Origin: a virus
Length of the DNA stretch: 23,348 nucleotides
IMG/VR virus record: IMGVR_UViG_3300007960_000197
Coordinates: 1 to 23,348 of that record
Reading direction: 5' to 3' (one strand)
In this document: in pieces, positions 8,701 to 16,004 of the stretch
How the letters are laid out: each line of letters opens with the position of its first letter
How positions within the stretch are numbered: position 1 is the stretch's first letter
Program-made: the position numbers and the translations under genes
The notes under the pieces: generated by a model
The model's input: the letters and a program-made list of their open reading frames with translations, nothing else
What the model was told of the DNA's origin: nothing
The model's database searches: none

Positions 8701-11700
8701 CGACTATGTTGAGATGTTCCGTAAGCAAGACGCCAAGCTAGCCGCAAAAGAAGCGGCTGAACAAGCTCAGATCGAAGCAGAGATGCGCCAAGACGTACGC
8801 GCAAGCCTAGATGAACTGGCTCGTATGTTCGAGAAGAAGCTAGAACGTGGTTCTGTTATGGCCCTCGACGTGCCGTTACATCCGGGGGTACGTGCACTAC
8901 TACGTGCTGGCAACTTAAAGGAAGCTCTATCAACTCTGGCAGCTACGACGGCAGATAAGCGCATCGCGCAGATGGCGAACAAGCTAGCTAAAGCGGTGGG
9001 CGAGACCAAAGTAGAAGTTGTTAAGGATTTGAAAACTGCGGCGGGTGAACCCGTTGCAGGCTTATTCGATCCAGAAACCAACACAATCAAGCTCGACTCC
9101 GAAATCGGCATGAACCCCCACGTGCTGTTGCATGAGATGACCCATGCGGCGACATCCGCTACATTGGCGAACAAGAACCATCCTATGACGCGCCAGCTCA
9201 CGAAGCTGTTTGAAGACGTTAAAGATTATCTTGATACTGCGTATGGCGCAAAGGACGTAGACGAGTTCGCATCTGAAGCGATGTCGAACCCAGAGTTCCA
9301 AGCTAAGCTAGCCGCAATCAACCCCAAGGGCGAAGAGATTAATGCCCTACAACGCTTCTACAACAGCGTAGGGAACTTCTTACGTAAACTTGTTGGTATG
9401 CAGCCTAAGAAGATCGAATCGGCTCAGACAGCCGCTGACAGGCTTGTAGAAGGTATCCTTGCCCCCGCTCCTAAGTTCCGCAATGCGAACGAACTTGCGA
9501 TGGAGTCCACGGCAAAAGGGGTCAAAGAAGAGATGAAAGGCATGGATGAGACGCAGAAGGCGTTGCACCAGCCGCTTACTCAGAAGTTCCGTGGCGAATG
9601 GGCTGACGGTGCGTTCGACACCCTTAGTGCGATGAGCGAGAAGGTTGCCTTTGTCCTACCGAAACTGGTGGACTCACAGGCACTCAGCGATATAGCCAAA
9701 CGAGCAGACGCTAAGCTAGGTAAACTTGCGGCAGAGTTTCACGAGTTGCTGGAACGGCAACGTGGTTCGATGGCACGTGCTGATGACTTTGTGCGTGACC
9801 AAGTAAAAGTTGTGGACAAGTGGATCGCTAGTGGTGGTAGCAAAGAAAAGCAGAAGAACCTTAATGACTTAATATACAGCCAAGAGTACGGCGCTACTAT
9901 CTATCAGGTAGACCCAACAAGGCCACGTAGTGATTACAAAGACAAGACCGACGAAAGCGGTAACAGCTTGGCAGACGTGTGGGATGCACAACGGGCTGAC
10001 TGGAATGCCCTTGGTGCTGACGGTGCTGACGGGCAAAAAGCCTACCGCACTATGCGTGACATGTACCGCAGTCTGTACGAGAACCTCAAAGATGCGATTA
10101 ATGGGCGTATTGACGAAGCATTAGCTAAGAACCCTGACGCAGCAGCAGAGCTAAAGAAAGAAGTATTTGCTAAGTTGTTTGACAGTAACACCCTAGACGT
10201 TTACTTCCCGCTGCTACGTGAAGGTCAGTACAAACTAGAGTTCCAATACAAGGATGGTGCTGTTAAATCAGAGCGCGATAAGTATGTATTCCAGATGTTC
10301 GACAGTAAGAGGCAACGCGACCGAGTTTATGACGCGCTTCTAAAAGACCCTGATGTCATTACGAATACTGTCAATCGTATGGATGGTGACTTCAAAACGT
10401 CTGACTTCAACAACGCACCGTCTTCCTCGTTTGTGAAGCAGGTGCTTGATTCGCTGAACGCGAACAAGGTTGATGACACAGTACAAGCTGAAATTATGCG
10501 TCTATTCATTGATGCGCTCCCAGAAAGCTCGTTCGCTAAGTCCCTGCAAAGACGTAAGGGTACGCCCGGCTATATGCAGGATGCGGTGTACGCCATGAAG
10601 AGTAAGGGCTTTGACCTCGCTCGACAGGTGGAGAAGTTAAAGTACAACGCGCTTCTCCAAACTATGGAAGTGCAGCTTAACGAATTAGAAGTACCAAAAG
10701 ATAACCAGTTTATGTTTGATACTTTGCGTGACGAGATCAAGGTACGCATGAACTTTGCCAAGTATGGCGCAAAGCAGAAGGGGCTTGAGCAATACGTACG
10801 TATGTTCAACCAACTCGCGTTTGTTGGCACAATCGGTTTCAACGTAGCCTCGGCTATGGTGCAGACCGCACAGATACCGATGTTCGTTATGCCTATGCTT
10901 GGCGCACGATACGGATACCAAAAAACCTACGACGAATTAATGAACGCATCATCGTTCGTTATAGGTGCACGTGGTATGGGGGAGACTAAGCTCGACAAGA
11001 TCGCGCTGGCTCATGGCTTGGATGCCTACTACGACATTACCGACAACGGTGACTTTGTAGTTAAGAAGAATGAAGACATACCAGAAGAACGTCTAAAGGA
11101 GTTAGAGCGTATTGCCCCAGTTGTACGGCTGGCGTCGGAACGTGGGCACCTTAACCGCTCGTTTATCTTTGATGCCTTGGGTCTCCAAGAAGGTGGTAGG
11201 GCACGTAGAACTGACACGTTAGGACGCAAAATCTCAGCGGCCATTGACTACGGCACAGGTATATCGGCGATGATGTTTAACCAGTCGGAGCGGTTTAACC
11301 GACAGGTGACGATGGTTGCATCGTACAACCTCGCATTAGATCGCATCACTGCTGAAAACCCCAAGATGCCAGAAGCACAGCGACAGCAGATGGCGGCAGA
11401 GGAGGCTCTTTACGATACGCAAGAATACAACGGCGGTTCTACCCTAGAGACTGCACCGCGTGTCACGCAAGAAAACATCGGGCGTGTGGCGATGATGTAT
11501 AAGACCTACGGTCTACGCATGTACTACACAATGCTCAAAACTGCTCAGACTATGTTATCCAGAGAATCCGATCCCGCCATGCGCAAGATCGCTCGGAACC
11601 AACTAATCGGCATACACGGTTCGGCCCTGTTTTTTGCAGGGGTACACGGTATTCCGTTATACGGTGCGTTCCAGTTGATGGCGGACCTGCTCCTGTTTGA

Positions 11701-12466
11701 TGACGACGAGGACGATACAAACGAACGTGTGCGCTCCTATATCGGCGAAGGTTGGTACAAAGGTGCGTTTAACCAAGTTCTCGACACTGTAGGAATAGGT
11801 GCTGACGTGGCATCACGTGTACGTCTAACGGGCTTGCTGCTGCAAGAGAATAGATACAACCCCAACCCTTCAGCGGAAGAGGCTATCGGGTACTACATTG
11901 GTGGCCCTGCACTTAGTGTGGCGAAGCGGACAGGTCGCGGCATCATAGATTTATATAACGGTGAAACACAGCGCGGCATCGAAAGCATCATGCCTGTGGG
12001 CTTCTCCAACATGTATAAGTCAGTCGGGCGGTACCAACAAGAAGGTGGTATATACACGCGCCGTAACGATCCAATCTATGACGATATGACTGGTGGTGAG
12101 TTGTTTACACAGTTTATAGGGTTCGCTCCAGCAGAGTACATACGTATTCAAGAGGAGAACCAACGAGTTAAACGTATAGACCATTCGATCAGTAAGCAAC
12201 GATCTGACCTGACCAAGAAGTATTACGTTGCCGCACGGATGGGTGATTGGGATGCACTGGCAGATGTCAAACGTGACATGGCTAAGTTCAACAAAGCGCA
12301 TCCGACCTTCAAGATCACGGGCGACAGCTTGAATAAATCAATAAAACAACACATCAAAACAAGTGAGAATATGTACAACGGTGTTACCTTATCCCCGGCA
12401 ATGCGTAAAGTCGCAGAGGAACATCTTTATGGGGTGAGGAACGGGTTTATGCCGCCCGTGAACTGA
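5771..12466 (+). CDS. Giant virion protein with zincin metallopeptidase motif (polyvalent-protein-like)
   Basis: 2231 residues. Visible in order: an N-terminal helical ALINADRAGRTEDARILA-type segment (about 5-32); a Gly/Ala-rich hydrophobic stretch (about 125-172) that could insert in a membrane; an acidic then Pro/Lys/Arg-rich disordered region (about 310-800); a zincin-like domain with HEMTH (H1121, E1122, H1125) and downstream DEFASEAMSNPEFQ (E1165/E1169 as candidate third ligand); a long helical C-terminal half with hydrophobic segments near 1681-1716 and 1947-1970. Size, position and a protease motif fit an ejected internal virion protein (role comparable to T7 gp16) or a polyvalent protein delivered with phage DNA. 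No lysozyme or transglycosylase motif was recognised. The linker carries four QxxLF-like peptides (Q363, Q570, Q656, Q742), and a second gene is nested in another frame over residues about 676-745. Upstream SD is weak (TAGGTACTC). Confidence 0.85.
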   Translation: MTNLAQLEQALINADRAGRTEDARILAQELQRAMGGASTSLADQEAELYARLQNLSRSSDEESGFIENVLTGFGSGVVTTGELAALGGAAILDEDAELTARDKIKSAADALRPEGGDQDALSYKIASGLGSVVGALGAAGAATYGAGALGVGAVGAGLAGLGTAGAIGVGAGAGEASERARAAGATEEERAAATLRGAAIGSLEVVPLARILKIPGFTKLAEKIGGKAVRDGGSRIRSALTTGGAEAAQEASAAFLQNLNERGYNVEKELLDAGIIDEAIAGGGAGAIVQGVADFFIRGKTARRSATETPSDVEEVEVEVTEPTRTDEEARETEAASLEAYALAAAERGDERKFEQASAEAAQPDLFPRELEEAREARPEAALRGQLESEGAERVPQREGIRDEPKPTPPQPIPVQEDMIDRLDKMEIDDAEIAEIEAMLQADAVAEAELARVRGESELESLDARRKGDQARRSTDKRYNILQKTIEENPTRNYNTLSKNFEKALRAEGIKNTKASAEETKTLRRAVDVQRAEVPKAPEITAPPEATQLAEMEARIPERKARPQAATPSQLSFPGMGRRKTPPVKETPPAPKTITKEFMDGLGIAPQAPLRKRTEGKDLNDPAVRKQFTDFANNQRVPEQTRLNVARELEGVPEAQLELFQPQRKGRAAPATGGPDATTRRPQPTAGGVSVPTAESAVGAGARDVLPARAQDTKVPTPPRRGRVADTGRGTGRAVRGEGAEQLALDLPPPPQKVEAAKPEAKPKKKAVAKKRVVKKAAPTQAPVVQESTTTREQVTTKESPKKTTSTKRKVMPTLQVRKTTPALAPKDTASKQLTERFEQQPEPVKQFAQETSQEFNEIVGKERTTPDDRLKILTLLTNGAAARDKLGNAVITYLGKVPRPTDGLYMAIYDVANGTPQFRKTPDMRQSEVDFFQGMGKKPAQQVLDWAKANLSPETNKWIDETLAQEIREMQRIENTDYVEMFRKQDAKLAAKEAAEQAQIEAEMRQDVRASLDELARMFEKKLERGSVMALDVPLHPGVRALLRAGNLKEALSTLAATTADKRIAQMANKLAKAVGETKVEVVKDLKTAAGEPVAGLFDPETNTIKLDSEIGMNPHVLLHEMTHAATSATLANKNHPMTRQLTKLFEDVKDYLDTAYGAKDVDEFASEAMSNPEFQAKLAAINPKGEEINALQRFYNSVGNFLRKLVGMQPKKIESAQTAADRLVEGILAPAPKFRNANELAMESTAKGVKEEMKGMDETQKALHQPLTQKFRGEWADGAFDTLSAMSEKVAFVLPKLVDSQALSDIAKRADAKLGKLAAEFHELLERQRGSMARADDFVRDQVKVVDKWIASGGSKEKQKNLNDLIYSQEYGATIYQVDPTRPRSDYKDKTDESGNSLADVWDAQRADWNALGADGADGQKAYRTMRDMYRSLYENLKDAINGRIDEALAKNPDAAAELKKEVFAKLFDSNTLDVYFPLLREGQYKLEFQYKDGAVKSERDKYVFQMFDSKRQRDRVYDALLKDPDVITNTVNRMDGDFKTSDFNNAPSSSFVKQVLDSLNANKVDDTVQAEIMRLFIDALPESSFAKSLQRRKGTPGYMQDAVYAMKSKGFDLARQVEKLKYNALLQTMEVQLNELEVPKDNQFMFDTLRDEIKVRMNFAKYGAKQKGLEQYVRMFNQLAFVGTIGFNVASAMVQTAQIPMFVMPMLGARYGYQKTYDELMNASSFVIGARGMGETKLDKIALAHGLDAYYDITDNGDFVVKKNEDIPEERLKELERIAPVVRLASERGHLNRSFIFDALGLQEGGRARRTDTLGRKISAAIDYGTGISAMMFNQSERFNRQVTMVASYNLALDRITAENPKMPEAQRQQMAAEEALYDTQEYNGGSTLETAPRVTQENIGRVAMMYKTYGLRMYYTMLKTAQTMLSRESDPAMRKIARNQLIGIHGSALFFAGVHGIPLYGAFQLMADLLLFDDDEDDTNERVRSYIGEGWYKGAFNQVLDTVGIGADVASRVRLTGLLLQENRYNPNPSAEEAIGYYIGGPALSVAKRTGRGIIDLYNGETQRGIESIMPVGFSNMYKSVGRYQQEGGIYTRRNDPIYDDMTGGELFTQFIGFAPAEYIRIQEENQRVKRIDHSISKQRSDLTKKYYVAARMGDWDALADVKRDMAKFNKAHPTFKITGDSLNKSIKQHIKTSENMYNGVTLSPAMRKVAEEHLYGVRNGFMPPVN
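7797..8006 (+). CDS. Probable nested gene inside the giant virion gene (+1 frame), 69 aa
   Basis: An ATG at 7797 follows a perfect AGGAGG (7786-7791) with a five-base spacer, one of the best ribosome sites in the window. The frame runs to TAG at 8004-8006. The product begins MQRLEDLNQQQVELAFRLLN and continues with RLWEQEQETYYLPEH, HLEEEEWQILGAALDALY and ends EEKAQSSLH. It is amphipathic, predicted helical, with alternating Leu and Glu/Gln and buried-looking Trp residues, like a small folded protein. In contrast, the overlapping frame of the giant protein is low-complexity Pro/Arg/Gly linker here. Codon third positions in the nested frame are strongly G/C. The same frame upstream of 7797 (from about 7581) does not look like protein, so the gene starts at the SD-preceded ATG. 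Function unknown. It resembles small helical proteins I recall as separate genes in marine phages, which I cannot verify here. Confidence 0.75.
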   Translation: MQRLEDLNQQQVELAFRLLNRLWEQEQETYYLPEHKIPRCLRHLEEEEWQILGAALDALYEEKAQSSLH

Positions 12467-12467
12467 T

Positions 12468-12692
12468 ATGGCGAGTGTTTCGGAAGATACTAATCTAACC
12501 ATCCCCCTAAAGAACATAATAGGGATGATTGTCGCTACGTCGATTGCAACGATGGCGTACTTTACGATGGAATCGCGGCTAACGGCTATGGAACATCAAC
12601 TCGAAATAACAAACGTCGATATTTCAGCCAACTCGGAGTTTCGCATTCTCTGGCCTCGCGGACAGCTTGGCGCTCTCCCTGCCGATGCTTGA
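12468..12692 (+). CDS. Small one-pass membrane protein, first part (ends at in-frame TGA)
   Basis: 74 residues; the ATG lies one base after the giant gene's stop (TGATATG). One transmembrane segment is clear (about residues 15-34, NIIGMIVATSIATMAYFTM), followed by the start of a coiled coil and then NSEFRILWPRGQLGALPADA. The TGA at 12690-12692 cuts the protein at a point where the same frame continues for 45 more sensible residues. Topology (short N-terminus, one TM, coiled coil) could suit a spanin-like lysis protein, a holin accessory, or a virion membrane protein at the end of the late operon. None can be decided. Confidence 0.7.
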   Translation: MASVSEDTNLTIPLKNIIGMIVATSIATMAYFTMESRLTAMEHQLEITNVDISANSEFRILWPRGQLGALPADA

Positions 12693-12830
12693 CAAGACAT
12701 GCTACTTGAAGGGTTGGAGCGTGACGTTACTGAGTTACGTGAAATACAAGACAGGGTGCATGAGCTAACTATCAGAATTGGTACGATGGAAGCTCTTTAC
12801 GCGCAGGAAAAAGAAGAGAGTAAAAAGTAA
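12690..12830 (+). other. Continuation of the membrane protein gene beyond TGA (readthrough or broken gene)
   Basis: After the TGA at codon 75 the same frame encodes QDMLLEGLERDVTELREIQ and then a charged coiled coil ending AQEKEESKK, with TAA at 12828-12830. The segment continues the heptad character of the upstream part, so the original gene was probably about 120 codons. A single CGA-to-TGA (Arg to stop) transition would explain it. Alternatives are UGA readthrough or restart at the ATG at 12699 (43 aa). TGA clearly serves as stop for other genes here (for example 3075-3077 and 12464-12466), so a general recoding of TGA is unlikely. Confidence 0.65.
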
Positions 12831-12849
12831 CCCCCTCCGAAGAGGGGGT
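12830..12849. terminator. Convergent-unit terminator hairpin, C(UUCG)G on the minus transcript
   Basis: The arms CCCCCTC (12831-12837) and GAGGGGG (12842-12848), plus a flanking A-T pair, enclose CGAA on the + strand. This is the extra-stable UUCG loop closed by C-G on the - strand. On the - strand it is followed by TTACTTTTTAC, a modest T-rich tail. It sits exactly between the rightward late genes and leftward replication genes, and its first base is the last base of the membrane gene's TAA. Confidence 0.75.
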
Positions 12850-12905
12850 CAGGGAGAACGACAGACTGTCAGAGATCGTGGACCACATCTGTCTGTACAA
12901 CTATA

Positions 12906-13127
12906 TCACAGCGTTCTCCAAAATCGTACCCCTAAATTGCCATCCTCGATACGTAGTCTATGGTCCGCCGACCACTGTTTCTCGGACATTATCTTGTTTA
13001 CCTGTTTTACCGCACTGTCAGTGTTGATGCAGGGCACAAAGATCGACGCACCCACAGTCATACTCTCCCAGTTGACTTCTATAGCCACGCCATCAGGCGA
13101 CAGATCATAGGTTCGCAATACCTTCAT
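12906..13127 (-). CDS. Conserved-type small phage protein (73 aa), function unknown
   Basis: The product starts MKVLRTYDLSPDGVAIEVNW and ends LRIEDGNLGVRFWRTL. The ATG at 13127 is preferred over an upstream ATG (13142) because MKVLRTYD gives a compact start typical of similar proteins I recall from phages; neither has a strong SD. It overlaps the last seven codons of the primase-helicase gene in another frame, suggesting coupled translation. The pattern of alternating hydrophobic strands with a Trp/Phe-rich C-terminus suggests a small alpha/beta fold. No function can be proposed beyond membership of the replication operon. Confidence 0.75.
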   Translation of the reverse strand: MKVLRTYDLSPDGVAIEVNWESMTVGASIFVPCINTDSAVKQVNKIMSEKQWSADHRLRIEDGNLGVRFWRTL

Positions 13128-15915
13128 TTTCTGGGTCCGCATCAAACTTCATAACAATTGTGTCGGCAGGGGGTAACTGTAAGTTCGTGCCCTTGGTTAA
13201 TTGTTTCTTTTTCCGCTTACCATCGCACTTACTCATTATCTCGCTAACCAAATGTGCGTAGTTAATCTGCAACTCACCACACCACTCCTTGAGTGGTTTT
13301 GGTTTGACGAAAAAGAGTTTTGTGTCAGTTTCGTACCGTGCGACTAATCGACCACGCGCAATCTGCTCGGGTATCACATGGTCATCAAGCCCGTTACCTT
13401 GTGAGCCTCGGTTATCCGCCGTGCTTTTGATCTGCAAGATATAACTAATGTTCTCGGCAAAGAAATCACCAAGCACGTCAGTTACTGACCCTGCCATCTC
13501 ACTCAGGCCGCGCTTGTTCTGCGCTATCAAGTCAGTGGTCGCCCACTTAAACACCTTCTGTACATCGAAGTCATGCAACCCAACCTTTTTTGCGATCAGC
13601 AACCCTGCTATGGTGGCGGTGATTGTGTCAGACCAAAACCTGTTTTCAGATGTTAGTTGAGCCTTATCGTCAACAGCACGTTGTACCTTCTTGATAATGG
13701 CGCGGGTCTCTTCCAAATTAGTCATCACCCACTGTATAAACATTATCCCTGCGTGACCGTAGTTACCAAAGACATTGGCCTTAAACGTATCTTGTAATTC
13801 CTTATCCTTAACTTCATCGAACATACGCTCAACGCGGCACTCAAGTATACGTTGTGCTTCTGCTTTCGGCATAGCCTTGCCACGACTTACCGTCTCAATA
13901 ACCGAAGCGTTTGCCGTGTATTGCATTAGCAAGTTCCACCCTCTGCCTTGGTGTCGTTCTACGTTAGCACTGGCGGTCATACGCCCTCGCTGTCTACCCG
14001 AAGTACCTTGGTAAATCAGATCAGACATCTGACGTGGGGTCAGGTTTGTCACCTCATCAATCCCTGTTATTAGGCTGTGCATCACCTCGGCACGGTTCAT
14101 CTTGAAGGCAACGGTGTCAGCTTTATCCAAAACAAGTTTCTCTGGGTTCCCCCAAATACCTGCCGCCGCGTACATCATCATGGTTTTACCCGTACCAGAC
14201 TCGTTGTTTATAAACGCTACCGCCCCGCAGTTTTCGTTTAAGAACTCCATAAGTGGACTGCCGAAGCCCATACCGAACGCGAACTGTTGCAATGCAAACT
14301 TCTCATCAGCCCATAGCTCTAGGTTTTCGCGCCATGCTTCATAGGTACCTTTCGGTTCAAAGTGTGGGAAGAACCCTACCGTCTGGTTGGCAGGTGGATT
14401 GAACTCCACGCAATCAGGTCTTACTTTCTGATTACCTAGTATGAACGTATCGAACTTGTCGTTTACCCAACCGAATTGGACATGGGCGGTGTCCGCTGTA
14501 CTGGTGGCTTGCAACTCATCCACCCAACTTAGTGTATAAGACATCAAATCATCCATCTTTTTAACTGCTACGCCTTGCGATGACAGCTTCTTACGAAACT
14601 CCTCGCTCGACGTGACTGAACTCATTGGCAGTGTGAACTCTTGCACCCCATCCCTTGGTAGATGCAGTCGCATGACTAACGACTCGCCCAGCTCGGGGTC
14701 CTTGATTCGTTTAACAACGTATAAGTCGTTATGGTATATGCGCTTCTCATCCACATCGCCGTCTTCATTAGTGGTGCGTACATACACACCACCGTTTGAC
14801 CCACGCACGTATGGTGGTGGGTACTTAGGGATTACGTATTCGGGTTTGGTCTCTTCGACAACATAGTTACCTTCATCATCAACTTCCGCTTCACGTAACC
14901 TTTTCCCCAACAAGATTGGGGATTTAATCTTGCCCCACATAGGGCAGTTAACACATACATCTGGGTTGTATTCGTCAAACCGTGCGCAGGTATAAGGGCC
15001 TTTGATATGGTCTACCTTCTTCTGCGTCTCATCGGGGTGGTACTCAGGGTGGTTGTTTGACATCAGGTGCACAGCTTTGGCACCGTCAGTACAAAACTTA
15101 GCAATAGATAACCCTGCCCTCCAAAGGGGTTCGCTCATGGTTTCTTGGTTCTTAACTATGTAAGCAACCTGCGCACACCCTTCCCCTCGTTGTGTCTTAA
15201 TAAGTATGTCCTTAAACACACTTTCTTGGTTTCCCATCAGGTTCTGCATGGTCGCGCTAAGATCACGCGGCACATGTTTCGCGGGAACTGGTATCGGATC
15301 AGACCCGAGCCGCTCCGAGAATGTGTCAAAAGAGACAGTCTCAAACCGCTCAGCTAAGCCAAAAAAGCCCACGTCCGATGGAGGATTCGTCTTATAGTTA
15401 TGTGTGTGAGGAACTCTTAACACACGTGCCGCATCTGCGGTCACTGCCGGATCAGCGTAGAAGTCTTGCTGATTACATAACCGCTTGAGCCGTTCCGCGA
15501 CAGGGAACCAGTCCTCGTACGATACCGATTCTTCTAAAAACCAGTATACGTGTATGCCTCTCCCCGAGTTGACCATCGTGGGTTTCGGCAATTTGTTACG
15601 CTTACAAAAGCGCCGCAAGGCCATGATAGCCTGCTCTTGGGACATAAAGTCTTTGCTTGGCCCACAATCGAGATCGAGAAAGAAAGAGTTAAGTCTTTGT
15701 ACGTTATCTACTTTACGCGAACCTGCCTCAGCAAACGTCGCTAGTCCGTAATAAACATCGTATCCTTCTGCATCAAAATTATGGGCGGCATCGACAACGG
15801 CGTCTATTGAGTCGTAAAACTTCTGTGCTTTACGTTCATCAGATGATCTTGCCGCAAACACACAGTAGTAGCCCCCACTACTCAACGCCTTTGATAAAAA
15901 TGTCTTCGTTTCCAT
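13105..15915 (-). CDS. Primase-helicase fusion (AEP-type primase + DUF927-like SF3/AAA helicase)
   Basis: 936 residues. The N-terminal part has archaeo-eukaryotic primase signatures: FFLDLDCG (D81, D83 as metal ligands), NSGRGIHVYW (S117-H122) and DAARVLRVPHTHNYK (D161-K175). A Cys group follows (C310, C321, C324) that may bind metal. The C-terminal half is a DUF927-type ATPase with Walker A NESGTGKT (K577, T578) and Walker B GIDE (D620, E621). It would unwind DNA and lay down primers for the family A polymerase encoded upstream in the operon. The ATG is preceded by GGTGGATCA. A 42-nt hairpin lies just upstream in the mRNA. The C-terminus overlaps the next small gene. Primase-polymerase activity is inferred from motifs. 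Confidence 0.88.
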   Translation of the reverse strand: METKTFLSKALSSGGYYCVFAARSSDERKAQKFYDSIDAVVDAAHNFDAEGYDVYYGLATFAEAGSRKVDNVQRLNSFFLDLDCGPSKDFMSQEQAIMALRRFCKRNKLPKPTMVNSGRGIHVYWFLEESVSYEDWFPVAERLKRLCNQQDFYADPAVTADAARVLRVPHTHNYKTNPPSDVGFFGLAERFETVSFDTFSERLGSDPIPVPAKHVPRDLSATMQNLMGNQESVFKDILIKTQRGEGCAQVAYIVKNQETMSEPLWRAGLSIAKFCTDGAKAVHLMSNNHPEYHPDETQKKVDHIKGPYTCARFDEYNPDVCVNCPMWGKIKSPILLGKRLREAEVDDEGNYVVEETKPEYVIPKYPPPYVRGSNGGVYVRTTNEDGDVDEKRIYHNDLYVVKRIKDPELGESLVMRLHLPRDGVQEFTLPMSSVTSSEEFRKKLSSQGVAVKKMDDLMSYTLSWVDELQATSTADTAHVQFGWVNDKFDTFILGNQKVRPDCVEFNPPANQTVGFFPHFEPKGTYEAWRENLELWADEKFALQQFAFGMGFGSPLMEFLNENCGAVAFINNESGTGKTMMMYAAAGIWGNPEKLVLDKADTVAFKMNRAEVMHSLITGIDEVTNLTPRQMSDLIYQGTSGRQRGRMTASANVERHQGRGWNLLMQYTANASVIETVSRGKAMPKAEAQRILECRVERMFDEVKDKELQDTFKANVFGNYGHAGIMFIQWVMTNLEETRAIIKKVQRAVDDKAQLTSENRFWSDTITATIAGLLIAKKVGLHDFDVQKVFKWATTDLIAQNKRGLSEMAGSVTDVLGDFFAENISYILQIKSTADNRGSQGNGLDDHVIPEQIARGRLVARYETDTKLFFVKPKPLKEWCGELQINYAHLVSEIMSKCDGKRKKKQLTKGTNLQLPPADTIVMKFDADPENEGIANL

Positions 15916-15936
15916 TGATCCACCCGTTGCCTAAAT

Positions 15937-15978
15937 CGCCACGACAGGGGGAAAGAGGTACATCCCCCCATCGTGGCG
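15937..15978 (-). promoter_or_regulatory. Strong RNA hairpin ahead of the primase-helicase gene
   Basis: Perfect outer arms CGCCACGA (15937-15944) and TCGTGGCG (15971-15978) enclose inner arms GGGGG (15947-15951) and CCCCC (within 15964-15969), with a loop of about 12 nt. It fills the spacer between the ssDNA-binding-like gene and the primase-helicase gene and ends about 21 nt before the latter's ATG. There is no U-tract after it, so it is more likely an attenuator, RNA-processing or stability element than a plain terminator. Confidence 0.6.
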
Positions 15979-16004
15979 CAGTCCGATTACCTTGACGACG
16001 AATG

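Noticed and set aside
12690-12692. TGA recoded as a sense codon throughout the phage
   Set aside because: Several clearly complete genes here end at TGA, so a general code change is not supported.
12861-12896. Inverted repeat ACAGAC...GTCTGT
   Set aside because: Only six base pairs with a 24-base loop; expected by chance.
12778-13110. Rightward 110-aa frame across the terminator
   Set aside because: It crosses the hairpin and is antisense to the 73-aa gene; no protein-like pattern.
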